DNA of 64,000 nt from an uncultured Eubacteriales bacterium (GTDB taxonomy: Bacteria; Bacillota; Clostridia; Peptostreptococcales; Anaerovoracaceae): assembly GCA_902775345.1 (NCBI GenBank), contig CACYLW010000007.1:1-64000 (forward strand), in the 5' to 3' direction. The first letter of the stretch is position 1. Each line of letters begins with the position of its first letter. Both the position numbers and the translations under genes were made by a program. Below are positions 7,159 through 15,306 of this stretch, piece after piece. The notes beneath the pieces were generated by a model. That model made no database searches and was not told where the DNA came from. It was given only the letters and a program-made list of their open reading frames with translations.

Positions 7159-7172
7159 CACAACATATTGTG
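7159..7172. promoter_or_regulatory. NrdR-box-like palindrome upstream of nrdR
   Basis: CACAA-CATA-TTGTG matches the NrdR box core CACWA-N4-TWGTG. It sits 66 bp before the nrdR start, suggesting autoregulation. NrdR boxes normally occur as pairs about three helical turns apart, and no convincing partner was found, so this is tentative. Confidence 0.5.
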
Positions 7173-7238
7173 ATAACATCGGTTTGCACATGGAAATAGA
7201 ACTCCATTATGGAGTTTGCAACAACGGAGGAGATCGAT

Positions 7239-7697
7239 ATGAAATGCCCTTACTGCAATTATGAAGACACGAAGGTCGTCGACTCGAGACCTGTCGAGGA
7301 CGGACTCGCTACCAGAAGGAGGCGCGAGTGTACGAAGTGCCATAAGAGATTTACGACTTTTGAAAAGATCGAGAATTCTCTGCTTGTAGTAGTTAAAAAG
7401 GACGGCACCCGTGAGAGCTTCGACAAGAACAAGATCATCAACGGCATCATGAAAGCATGCCAGAAGACTAAGGTCACTTATGAAGATGTTCAGAGGATAG
7501 CTGACAACATCGAACGGGGACTCTCAAATACCATGGAAAAAGAGATACAGTCCACGAATATCGGCCTTCTCATCATGGAAGAACTGAAGGCTATCGACCA
7601 GGTAGCTTACGTAAGATTTGCGTCGGTATACAGGGAATTCCAGACTATCGATACATTCATTGATGAGATCAACAAACTTACTAAAGGAAAAAAATAA
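7239..7697 (+). CDS. nrdR: NrdR, ribonucleotide reductase repressor
   Basis: 152 residues. The N-terminal zinc ribbon (M-K-C-P-Y-C, then C-T-K-C-H-K-R-F-T-T-F-E) is followed by an ATP-cone domain (V-V-K-K-D-G-T-R-E-S-F-D and onward). NrdR senses dATP/ATP and represses nrd genes. ATG 7239 is chosen because GGAGGAG stands just before it and the protein then begins at the zinc ribbon. An ATG ten codons upstream is not supported. A NrdR-like box lies upstream. cmk follows after 19 bp, so a nucleotide-pool regulator is linked to a nucleotide kinase. No nrd genes are in the window. Confidence 0.96.
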   Translation: MKCPYCNYEDTKVVDSRPVEDGLATRRRRECTKCHKRFTTFEKIENSLLVVVKKDGTRESFDKNKIINGIMKACQKTKVTYEDVQRIADNIERGLSNTMEKEIQSTNIGLLIMEELKAIDQVAYVRFASVYREFQTIDTFIDEINKLTKGKK

Positions 7698-7716
7698 ACC
7701 GGATAGGAGAGTAATC

Positions 7717-8379
7717 ATGCTCAGAGTTGCAATAGACGGTCCGGGAGGCACAGGCAAGAGCACAATAGCAAAAGCCGTTGCCGCCCGCTTCGGACTTGAA
7801 TACATTGATACGGGCGCCATGTACAGAGCACTCGGACTTAAGGCGAAAAGGAACGGCGTAAATGCGGCTGATGAGGATGCCGTAAGAGACATGCTGGCCG
7901 CAACAACAATAGATTTTGTCGGCGGACAGACTCATCTTGACGGCGAGGACGTCAGCGGACTTATCAGGACAAACGAGATTTCCATGGCCGCCTCAAACAT
8001 TTCCAAGCTTGCCATCGTAAGGGCCAAGGTAGATGAGGTAAGCCGTTACCTCGCATCCACGAAAGACGTTGTCATGGAAGGAAGAGACATCGGAGCTACA
8101 GTGATCCCTGATGCCGAAGTAAAAATATTCATGACAGCAGCACCGGAAATAAGAGCAAAAAGACGCTACGAACAGCTGCTTGCCGCCGGCAAGGAGGCTG
8201 ATTATGACAGGATATTAAAGGAGATCCAGGAAAGGGACTATCAGGATTCACATCGCGAGGTAAGCCCTCTCAGAGCTGCAGAAGACGCTGTTTTCCTTGA
8301 TACATCAAATATGACGATAGAAGAAAATATTGACGCTGTGGCGGAAATAATTACCGCTAAGACGGGACGCAGCGCGTAA
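7717..8379 (+). CDS. cmk: Cytidylate kinase
   Basis: 220 residues, the normal length. It phosphorylates CMP and dCMP with ATP in the cytosol. The P-loop is G-P-G-G-T-G-K-S-T near the N-terminus. D-T-G-A-M-Y-R-A, the CMP-binding M-E-G-R-D-I-G segment and the lid-region K-R-R-Y-E-Q are all present. The start is ATG 7717 with AGGAG 7 bp upstream; a longer frame running into nrdR is not supported. Likely co-transcribed with nrdR and ended at 8406-8433. In many Clostridia cmk precedes ispH or plsC, but here radC follows. Confidence 0.96.
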   Translation: MLRVAIDGPGGTGKSTIAKAVAARFGLEYIDTGAMYRALGLKAKRNGVNAADEDAVRDMLAATTIDFVGGQTHLDGEDVSGLIRTNEISMAASNISKLAIVRAKVDEVSRYLASTKDVVMEGRDIGATVIPDAEVKIFMTAAPEIRAKRRYEQLLAAGKEADYDRILKEIQERDYQDSHREVSPLRAAEDAVFLDTSNMTIEENIDAVAEIITAKTGRSA

Positions 8380-8405
8380 CGTCAGACATGGCGAATAATC
8401 AACGG

Positions 8406-8433
8406 GCCACGTCCTTGCGGGTGTGGCTTTTAT
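8406..8433 (+). terminator. Intrinsic terminator after cmk
   Basis: A nine-pair stem (GCCACGTCC with GGGTGTGGC, two wobbles) around TTGC, followed by TTTTAT. Confidence 0.75.
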
Positions 8434-8473
8434 AGTAGTATTATAAGCATGTGTGCTCCGGGAAGGAGTAAAT

Positions 8474-9160
8474 ATGCAGATCAAAAAAATGCCTGAGGCG
8501 GAAAGGCCTCAGGAAAAGATGCTCTATGGCGGAGCGGGATGCCTCAGTAATTCTGAACTTCTGGCGCTGATCATCAGGACAGGCACGGGTGAAAAATCCG
8601 CCATCAGACTCGCGGATGAGGTAATAACCTATGCGAATGATAACACCGGAGGACTCGGTGCCGCAGAAGTAAGGGAACTCACTGAGATAGACGGTATCGG
8701 GGAAGCCAAGGCATGCTCCATAGTAGCCGCGATGGAACTTTCCAAAAGGGTCATATCGGACCGGCGGGGAAGTGTCCGGGTCAGGTTAAGAGACAGCAGA
8801 CAGGTAGCCGAAATACTGATGGAAGAGATGATGTATGAAAAGCGGGAGTTTTTCATGGCACTCAATCTGAACTCAAAACTGCAGGTGGAGTCAAAATCGA
8901 TAATATCCATCGGGAATCTTGACAGTGCGCCTGTGCATCCGAGAGAGGTGTTCGGACCTGCTGTCAGAAGGGGAGCTGCGGCAGTCATAGTTGCTCACAA
9001 TCACCCGAGCGGGGATCCGTCGCCGAGTCCGGAGGATATAGACGTTACAAAAAGGCTCATCAAGGCATCGGAGATACTCGGGATAAAGCTGCTCGATCAC
9101 GTGATAGTCGGAAATGGCTGCTTTACGAGCATGAAATCAGAGGGATACTTCGGAGATTAA
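8474..9160 (+). CDS. radC: RadC family JAB1/MPN-domain protein
   Basis: 228 residues with an N-terminal helix-hairpin-helix region (I-D-G-I-G-E-A-K-A) and a C-terminal JAB/MPN+ metalloprotease-like fold. The zinc motif is H-N-H-P-S-G-D, with a preceding glutamate and the P-R-E-V-F segment. Despite its name, RadC is not a proven repair protein and its role is unresolved. ATG 8474 has AAGGAG 5 bp upstream; the in-frame GTG at 8453 would overlap that site's leader and is rejected. The MurE-like gene starts 10 bp after its stop. In many Firmicutes radC lies near maf and mreB, which is not the case here. Confidence 0.93.
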   Translation: MQIKKMPEAERPQEKMLYGGAGCLSNSELLALIIRTGTGEKSAIRLADEVITYANDNTGGLGAAEVRELTEIDGIGEAKACSIVAAMELSKRVISDRRGSVRVRLRDSRQVAEILMEEMMYEKREFFMALNLNSKLQVESKSIISIGNLDSAPVHPREVFGPAVRRGAAAVIVAHNHPSGDPSPSPEDIDVTKRLIKASEILGIKLLDHVIVGNGCFTSMKSEGYFGD

Positions 9161-9170
9161 TGGAAACAGT

Positions 9171-10808
9171 ATGAAAAGAAAAGTTACGATTCAGGATTTC
9201 ATAGATGCGCTGGGAATTGAAGGACTTCTTGCTTCTGTAGGAGGAGAACCCGTATGCAGCGCTGTCATGGCATTGTATACAGAACCGGAGATGAAGGAAC
9301 TCGGTTCGCTTGAAGTGAAAGGCGTCACGTATAATTCAAGGGAAGCGGCCGAGGGCACTCTCTTTGTGGTAAAGGGCGCTCACTTCAGGGAGCAGTATCT
9401 TAACGATGCGATAGAACAAGGCGCGGTATGCTACGTAAGAGAAGACCCGGATGCACCGGAAGGCGGAAGCTGCAGCATAGTAAGCGATGAAGAAGCCTCG
9501 GCAGCCGGAAAGCGCATCGCGGAAAGGGCAAAGGGCTCCTGCCTGGATATCATGGTCAGGGATATCCGCAAAGCCATGCCTGTCATAGCCGAGACATTCT
9601 ACGGAAAACTGTCTGATGAACTCAGGCTCGTCGGCATAACAGGAACAAAGGGCAAATCGACTACCGCGTATTTCATGAGATATATTCTTGATGATTACAT
9701 GGCGGCTTCGGGCGGAAAAAGAAGCGCTATCTGCTCCGGCATAGACAACTATGACGGCGTCATAGAGGAAGAATCACACCTCACGACTCCTGAGATCATG
9801 GAACTCTATCAGCACATGAACAACGCCCTCAACAGCGGCATAAGCTACATGACGATGGAGGTGTCGAGTCAGGCTCTCAAGTACGACAGAGTGACCGGCG
9901 TGGAATTTGCAGCGGGTGCCTTCCTTAATATAGGGAGCGACCATATAAGCGCGATAGAACATCCAGATTTCAACGATTACCTTGAAGCCAAGCTCAGGCT
10001 CTTCAGTCACTGCCGCAAGGCGTGCATCAATCTCGACTGTGAGGAACAGGAACGCATAAGGACTGCTTCGGAAGACTGCCCTTATGTGATCACTTTCAGC
10101 CAGAAGGATGACGGCGCAGATGTATACGGATATGATGTAAGATCCCGTGAGGGAAAGGTGACCTTCAGAGCGAGAGGCAGATCGATAGAAGGATATGAGG
10201 ACTTCGATGAAGAGTTTGCTCTCGGGACCTTCGGTACCATCAATGTTGAGAACGCGCTCGCCGCAGTCTCACTTTCGGCTCTTCTGGGAGTTCCTCTTAA
10301 GCATGTCAGGGGCGGTCTTGCCAAAGCAAATTCGCCGGGACGCATGGAGGTATTCTACAGTGAGGACGGCAAGCGCATAGCCATAGTTGACTATGCACAT
10401 AACAAACTGAGCTACGAGAAGTTCTTTGAGACCATAAGAGGAGAGTTTCCGGGAAAGAAGATGATGATTGTCTTCGGATGTCCGGGAGGAAAGGCTTTCG
10501 CAAGGCGTGAGGAACTCGGCACGATAGCAGGTCACAACTGTTCATACTCGATCATCACTGAAGAAGATTACGGTGAAGAAGACGTAAACAAGATCTGCAG
10601 CGAGATCGCAGGCTTTGTAGAGGCTGCCGGCGGCAAATGCGAGATCATCACAGACAGGGTGGAGGCCATAAAGAAAGCCATTACACTCATGGACGATGAC
10701 ACGATACTTTTCCTGCCGGGTAAAGGCCGCGAAACACGCGAAAAGCGCGGGATAAAATACATCGATACACCGTCAGACGCAGATGTCGTTCTGCAGTATA
10801 TGAAATAG
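9171..10808 (+). CDS. murE: MurE-type Mur ligase with atypical specificity loop
   Basis: 545 residues, longer than usual MurE (about 490). Domains in order: MurE-like N-terminal UDP-binding domain (V-K-G-V-T-Y-N-S-R), a central ATPase with P-loop G-I-T-G-T-K-G-K-S-T-T and the later K of D-Y-L-E-A-K (carbamate lysine position), and a C-terminal ligase domain (S-P-G-R-M-E, V-D-Y-A-H, L-P-G-K-G-R-E-T). This fits addition of the third amino acid to UDP-MurNAc-L-Ala-D-Glu. However, the D-N-P-R/D-N-P-x motif that selects diaminopimelate or lysine is replaced by an acidic E-E-D-Y-G-E-E-D segment near residue 462, and T-x-D-H-L-D reads S-D-H-I-S. It may be a divergent MurE or a paralogue on another substrate. 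The ribosome site (TGGAA) is weak. It lies outside any division/cell-wall cluster. Confidence 0.75.
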   Translation: MKRKVTIQDFIDALGIEGLLASVGGEPVCSAVMALYTEPEMKELGSLEVKGVTYNSREAAEGTLFVVKGAHFREQYLNDAIEQGAVCYVREDPDAPEGGSCSIVSDEEASAAGKRIAERAKGSCLDIMVRDIRKAMPVIAETFYGKLSDELRLVGITGTKGKSTTAYFMRYILDDYMAASGGKRSAICSGIDNYDGVIEEESHLTTPEIMELYQHMNNALNSGISYMTMEVSSQALKYDRVTGVEFAAGAFLNIGSDHISAIEHPDFNDYLEAKLRLFSHCRKACINLDCEEQERIRTASEDCPYVITFSQKDDGADVYGYDVRSREGKVTFRARGRSIEGYEDFDEEFALGTFGTINVENALAAVSLSALLGVPLKHVRGGLAKANSPGRMEVFYSEDGKRIAIVDYAHNKLSYEKFFETIRGEFPGKKMMIVFGCPGGKAFARREELGTIAGHNCSYSIITEEDYGEEDVNKICSEIAGFVEAAGGKCEIITDRVEAIKKAITLMDDDTILFLPGKGRETREKRGIKYIDTPSDADVVLQYMK

Positions 10809-10851
10809 AATCCAGGCAGGATACGGAAGGGTACAGACTGCGTAAATTCAG

Positions 10852-10890
10852 GAAGCGCTGCGCCGCAATACGGGCAGCGTTTCTTTTTAT
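10852..10890 (+). terminator. Intrinsic terminator after the MurE-like gene
   Basis: The outer stem CGCTGC/GCAGCG and inner CCG/CGG pairs are followed by TTTCTTTTTA. Confidence 0.75.
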
Positions 10891-10918
10891 TGACTGGACT
10901 ATTTAGTATATGTATAAT
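10890..10918 (+). promoter_or_regulatory. Sigma-A promoter of rny
   Basis: TTGACT (10890-10895), a 17-bp spacer and a perfect TATAAT (10913-10918). It leaves a leader of about 130 nt. The leader carries two direct GTCGATT copies (around 10967 and 10988) but no recognised riboswitch. Confidence 0.85.
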
Positions 10919-11055
10919 ATCTATGTATGTTTATGTCATCTAACCGCATATGTTGTATCAGGCGGTCGATTCTGACCCCATATAAAGTCGATTACAGCGT
11001 ACTGCGCAGATAATGTATATATTACAAAATCCAAATAATTGATAAGGAGGTGCTT

Positions 11056-12597
11056 ATGTCACCGGTTTTAACTGTTGTGATCAGCATTGTAGTCCTTATC
11101 GTCGGTATAGCAATTGGTTACATACTTCGTAAGAATGTCGGAGAAAAGGCCATAGGAAGCGCAGAACAGCAGGCCAGAAACATGATTCTGGATGCGCAGA
11201 ATACTGTCGAGAACCTCAAGAAAGAGAAGGTGCTTGAGGCAAAAGAGGAAATACATAAGCTGAGAGAAGAATACGAAAGTGAGCTCAAGTCCAGAAGGGC
11301 TGAGGTCACAAAGTCTGAAAGAAGGATCCTTCAGAAAGAAGAGAACATCGACCGCAAGCTCGAGAGCATCGAGAAGCGTGAGAACGGCCTCACCAAGAGA
11401 GAGCAGTCGATGAACGAAAAGCACAGAGAGATAGACGCCTATCTCCAGAAACAGGTAGAAGAGCTTGAGAGGATCTCGGGTTATACAAGGGAAGAGGCGA
11501 AACACCTGCTCCTTCAGGAACTCGAAACTGAAATCCGCAAGGACGCTTCCGATATGATAGTCAGTATCGAGAGTGAAGCGAAGGAAGAAGCCGACAAGAG
11601 AGCAAGAGAGATCATCACTACAGCGATCCAGAGATACGCGTCGGATCAGGTCACAGAGACTACTGTTTCGGTAGTCAGCCTGCCTAACGATGACATGAAG
11701 GGCCGCATCATCGGCAGAGAAGGCCGTAACATCAGAGCCATCGAGACTCTGACCGGAGTGGATCTCATCATCGATGACACTCCTGAGGCAGTTATCCTTT
11801 CGGGATTCGATCCTGTAAGAAGAGAGATAGCAAGGATCGCTCTTGAAAAACTGATCGTTGACGGACGTATCCATCCGGCGAGGATCGAAGAAATGGTCCA
11901 GAAGGCCACAAAGGAAGTAAACACCATCATCAAGGAAGAGGGAGAGAGAGCATGCTTCGAAACAGGTGTGCACAATCTTAACCCTGAAATGGTAAGACTT
12001 ATCGGAAGACTCAAGTACAGGACTTCCTACGGACAGAACGTGCTCCAGCACTCCATCGAGGTGTCGACTCTCGCCGGCATGATGGCTGAGGAGCTCGGGC
12101 TCGATCCGAGGCTTGCCAGAAGAGGCGGACTCCTGCATGATATCGGCAAGGCCATCGACCATGAGGTCGAAGGAACTCATGTTGAGATCGGAGTCAATAT
12201 CTGCAAGAAATACAAGGAATCGTGGAAGGTCATCAACGCTGTTGAGGCTCATCACGGTGATGTGGAGCCTACCACGCTTGAGGCAATGCTGGTAGCAGCT
12301 GCTGACGCGCTGTCTGCAGCAAGACCGGGAGCAAGAAGAGAAACTCTCGAGTCATACATAAAGAGACTTGAAAACCTTGAGAACATTGCCAACACCACAA
12401 AGGGTGTAGAGAAGTCCTACGCGATCCAGGCAGGCCGCGAGATAAGAGTTGCAGTCAAGCCGAATCAGGTCAGGGACGATGAAGTACCTATGCTGGCAAG
12501 AGAGATCGCCAAGAAGATCGAGGCTGAACTCGAATATCCTGGCCAGATAAAGGTAAATGTTATAAGAGAAACAAGAGCAACTGATTACGCCAAATAG
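11056..12597 (+). CDS. rny: Ribonuclease Y
   Basis: 513 residues, the usual size. RNase Y is the membrane-bound endonuclease that starts mRNA decay in Firmicutes. An N-terminal membrane helix (about 5-24) is followed by a long charged coiled coil (about 30-200), a KH domain ([15 protein letters not shown]) and an HD hydrolase domain with L-L-H-D-I-G-K-A and the later A-H-H-G-D. ATG 11056 has AAGGAGG 5 bp upstream. A GTG two codons before would overlap that site. It has its own promoter. The cysteine desulfurase begins 9 bp after its stop. Confidence 0.97.
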   Translation: MSPVLTVVISIVVLIVGIAIGYILRKNVGEKAIGSAEQQARNMILDAQNTVENLKKEKVLEAKEEIHKLREEYESELKSRRAEVTKSERRILQKEENIDRKLESIEKRENGLTKREQSMNEKHREIDAYLQKQVEELERISGYTREEAKHLLLQELETEIRKDASDMIVSIESEAKEEADKRAREIITTAIQRYASDQVTETTVSVVSLPNDDMKGRIIGREGRNIRAIETLTGVDLIIDDTPEAVILSGFDPVRREIARIALEKLIVDGRIHPARIEEMVQKATKEVNTIIKEEGERACFETGVHNLNPEMVRLIGRLKYRTSYGQNVLQHSIEVSTLAGMMAEELGLDPRLARRGGLLHDIGKAIDHEVEGTHVEIGVNICKKYKESWKVINAVEAHHGDVEPTTLEAMLVAAADALSAARPGARRETLESYIKRLENLENIANTTKGVEKSYAIQAGREIRVAVKPNQVRDDEVPMLAREIAKKIEAELEYPGQIKVNVIRETRATDYAK

Positions 12598-12606
12598 CAT
12601 ATCGGA

Positions 12607-13800
12607 ATGAGGAATATGATATACCTGGATAACAGTGCAACAACAAGACAGTACGATGAAGTTACGGAATTGATGTACAGGGCTGCCAAGGAAAACTTTG
12701 GCAACCCTTCATCTTTGCATGCCTTGGGATTTGAAGCAGGCAACCTGCTTTATGATGCGCGCAGGCAGATCGAAGATCTGCTGCCGCCTGCGGGCAACGT
12801 CATCTTCACCTCAGGCGGCACCGAGAGCGACAACATGGCGCTGCTCTCATCTGCGCGCAAGCTAAGGCGCCGCGGCAACAAGATCATCACGACCAGAGTC
12901 GAGCATCCTGCGGTACTTGAAACATGCAGGAGATTAAAGGAAGACGGTTTCGAGGTAGTCTATCTTGATGTCGATGTGGACGGATATGTCGAGGAACAGG
13001 CTGTAAAAGCGGCACTTGACAAAAATACAATTATCGTCTCCATCATGGCTGTAAACAATGAGGTCGGCACGATCGAACCTGTGATCCCTGTCGGACGCAC
13101 CGTCAGAGAGTACAACAGGAAGAACGGCACCGACATAATGTTCCACACTGATGCCGTGCAGGCTTTCGGCAAGCTTCCGATGGATGACATAGATGCCGAT
13201 CTCATATCCGCAAGCGCCCACAAATTCCACGGGCCTAAGGGAATGGGATTCCTGTATATGAAAAAGCGCCACAGCCTGCCTGCATACATCATCGGAGGCG
13301 GACAGGAAGGCGGATTCAGATCGTCCACCGAAAACACTCCCGGAATAGCCGGCATGGGGCTGGCCGCTGAGATGGCCTGCGCTGATCTCATGATGAAATC
13401 CAGCCGCATGGGCATTGTGAACAACTATCTGCTCAACGGTCTGAAATCAGAGATAAAGGACATCGTAATAAACGGTCCGGAGGAACTCGGGTATACACTG
13501 CATGAGCACGGAAAGCGCTGCCCTGGAGTGCTGAATGTCACTTTCGAGGGAACAAGAGGCGAGGTGCTCCTGCACACTCTCGAACAGGACGGCATATACG
13601 TATCGACCGGCTCGGCATGCTCATCGAATAAGACAGGTGACAGTCACGTGCTGCAGGCAATGTCAATGAACCATAAGGAGATCGAGGGAGCCATACGCTT
13701 CAGCTTCTCGGAATTCAACACGGTCGAAGAGATGGATCACGTGATCGAACGTACAAAGATCGCGGTAGAACGTTTCCGCAGGCTCGGAAGCTTCCGCTGA
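12607..13800 (+). CDS. Cysteine desulfurase (IscS/NifS class), partner of ThiI
   Basis: 397 residues of a PLP-dependent class V aminotransferase fold. It takes sulfur from cysteine as an enzyme persulfide. The PLP lysine is Lys206 in S-A-H-K-F-H-G-P-K-G, and the persulfide cysteine is Cys338 in S-T-G-S-A-C-S-S. The N-terminal Y-L-D-N-S-A-T-T motif is standard. Two close starts (12607 and 12616) are possible and neither has a strong ribosome site. thiI follows after 22 bp, as with NifZ-ThiI in Bacillus. This desulfurase therefore probably feeds 4-thiouridine synthesis rather than general Fe-S assembly, although no iscU/sufU is here to test that. Confidence 0.93.
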   Translation: MRNMIYLDNSATTRQYDEVTELMYRAAKENFGNPSSLHALGFEAGNLLYDARRQIEDLLPPAGNVIFTSGGTESDNMALLSSARKLRRRGNKIITTRVEHPAVLETCRRLKEDGFEVVYLDVDVDGYVEEQAVKAALDKNTIIVSIMAVNNEVGTIEPVIPVGRTVREYNRKNGTDIMFHTDAVQAFGKLPMDDIDADLISASAHKFHGPKGMGFLYMKKRHSLPAYIIGGGQEGGFRSSTENTPGIAGMGLAAEMACADLMMKSSRMGIVNNYLLNGLKSEIKDIVINGPEELGYTLHEHGKRCPGVLNVTFEGTRGEVLLHTLEQDGIYVSTGSACSSNKTGDSHVLQAMSMNHKEIEGAIRFSFSEFNTVEEMDHVIERTKIAVERFRRLGSFR

Positions 13801-13822
13801 TAAAAAACAGGAAAAAATTGAA

Positions 13823-15001
13823 ATGGAAAAGAATCTTTATATAGTAAGGTGCGGCGAGGTCGCACTGAAAGGCATGAATAAGCCATACTTTGAACGTGTG
13901 CTTCTCGAAAGAGTGAAGAACGCGCTGTCATGCTATGAAGGCGCTGAGGCGAAGTGGATCGAAGGTCTGATGTTTGTCAGGGTTCCTGCGGACATCCCTG
14001 AGGATGAAGTCATTTCAAAATGTGTCAGAGTTTTCGGAGTGGCTTCCGTCAGCCCTGCTGTCGAAGCTCCTAAAGATATCAATGAGATAGGAAAAAAAGC
14101 TGCGGAGTTCATGCAGAAAGTCATTGATACTGACGATATAAAGACCTTCAAGGTAAAAGGCAAGAGGGCGGACAAATCCTTTGCCATAGAGTCACCTGAG
14201 ATCGCAAGGCAGGTAGGCGGCATGGTACTGAAAGCCTGCAAGGTGCTCAGCGTAGACGTTCACAGGCCTGACTGCGTGCTCACTGTTGACGTGAGACGTG
14301 AAGGCGCGTATATCTTCAGGGACAAGGTGCGCGGCTTCGGAGGGCTTCCGCTCGGCACAAACGGAAAGGGACTCATCCTGATGAGCGGAGGTATCGACAG
14401 CCCTGTCGCGGCATTCATGATGGCTAAGCGCGGAATGAGCATCGAAGCGGTACACTTCCATTCATATCCGTACACAAGCCAGAGGGCGCAGAGAAAGGTA
14501 GAGGAACTCGTAAGGACGCTTGCCGGATACATGGGTACTGTAAGGATGCACGTGATAAATCTCCTTCCGATCCAGGAAGAGATCGTGAAGAACTGCCCTG
14601 AAGACGAGACCACGCTTCTGGTAAGGCGCTTCATGATGAGGATAGCGGAGCAGATTGCCGTTAAAAACCGCTGCATGATGCTTATTACAGGCGAAGACCT
14701 CGGACAGGTGGCCAGCCAGACCGCAGAGGCCCTTGTCGTTACCGACAGCGTGGTGGATATGCCGGTAATGAGACCGCTGATCGCCATGGACAAGGTGGAT
14801 ATCATGGACAAGGCGCGCGAGATAGGCACATATGACATCTCGATACAGCCTTACGAGGACTGCTGCACGGTATTCCTTCCTAAGCATCCTGTGACAAAGC
14901 CGAAGAAGGAACGCATTGAAAAGTCCGAGTCGGCGCTTGATGTCGAAACGCTTGTAAAGAATGCGGTAGAGTCCGAAGAAATAGTTGAAATCAGGCCTTA
15001 A
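13823..15001 (+). CDS. thiI: tRNA 4-thiouridine synthase ThiI
   Basis: 392 residues. It adenylates U8 of tRNA and transfers sulfur to it; some forms also feed thiazole synthesis. An N-terminal ferredoxin-like/THUMP region (to about 165) precedes the PP-loop ATPase L-M-S-G-G-I-D-S-P-V-A. The C-terminus (D-C-C-T-V-F-L-P-K-H-P) matches Firmicutes ThiI. The rhodanese domain of the E. coli enzyme is absent, so sulfur must come straight from the partner desulfurase just upstream. The ribosome site before ATG 13823 is weak, fitting translational coupling to that gene. Confidence 0.96.
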   Translation: MEKNLYIVRCGEVALKGMNKPYFERVLLERVKNALSCYEGAEAKWIEGLMFVRVPADIPEDEVISKCVRVFGVASVSPAVEAPKDINEIGKKAAEFMQKVIDTDDIKTFKVKGKRADKSFAIESPEIARQVGGMVLKACKVLSVDVHRPDCVLTVDVRREGAYIFRDKVRGFGGLPLGTNGKGLILMSGGIDSPVAAFMMAKRGMSIEAVHFHSYPYTSQRAQRKVEELVRTLAGYMGTVRMHVINLLPIQEEIVKNCPEDETTLLVRRFMMRIAEQIAVKNRCMMLITGEDLGQVASQTAEALVVTDSVVDMPVMRPLIAMDKVDIMDKAREIGTYDISIQPYEDCCTVFLPKHPVTKPKKERIEKSESALDVETLVKNAVESEEIVEIRP

Positions 15002-15009
15002 AAATTGTA

Positions 15010-15273
15010 TTATAGGCGAGTGAAAACGATGACGAGGACAGTAAGTTCACCAATGGGGCTTGCCAGAGAGGGATGGCAGCTGGAATCATCCTAAGTCCCG
15101 GTGTTCCGAAAACCACCTCCGAGTGGCACCAATCATGCCCGCATGGACCGCGTTAAAAGTCTGAATGAGTGCCGGTAAGAGATCTTGCCGGAAGATGGGT
15201 GGAACCACGGATACTCATATATAACAGAGTATGCGTCCCTTCTGACAACACGTCGGAGGGGACTTTATTTTTT
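15010..15273 (+). promoter_or_regulatory. Threonyl T-box leader of thrS
   Basis: Fills the 305-bp gap before thrS. Stem I holds the AGTA-type box (15041-15044), the AGAGAGG element and GCTGGAA. A candidate specifier codon ACC (Thr, 15112-15114) is followed by A. The conserved T-box GGGTGGAACCACGG lies at 15197-15210. The competing terminator pairs 15235-15245 with 15253-15263 (11 pairs) before a T-rich run. Uncharged tRNA-Thr should stabilise the antiterminator and switch thrS on. T-box and terminator are certain; the specifier is inferred from position. Confidence 0.93.
15235..15273 (+). terminator. T-box attenuator terminator
   Basis: An eleven-pair stem starting GTCCCT and ending GGGGAC, then TTTATTTTTT. 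This is the off state of the thrS switch. Confidence 0.9.
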
Positions 15274-15306
15274 GCCCTTCCGGAGAATAGAAGGAGGAAA
15301 ACAGAA

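Noticed and set aside
11068-12255. A 395-residue open frame antisense to rny
   Set aside because: It mirrors the codon pattern of rny, has no ribosome site, and is cysteine- and serine-rich without any known motif.
15169-15306. 46-residue N-terminal extension of ThrRS
   Set aside because: This stretch is the T-box RNA; the TGS domain begins at TTG 15307.
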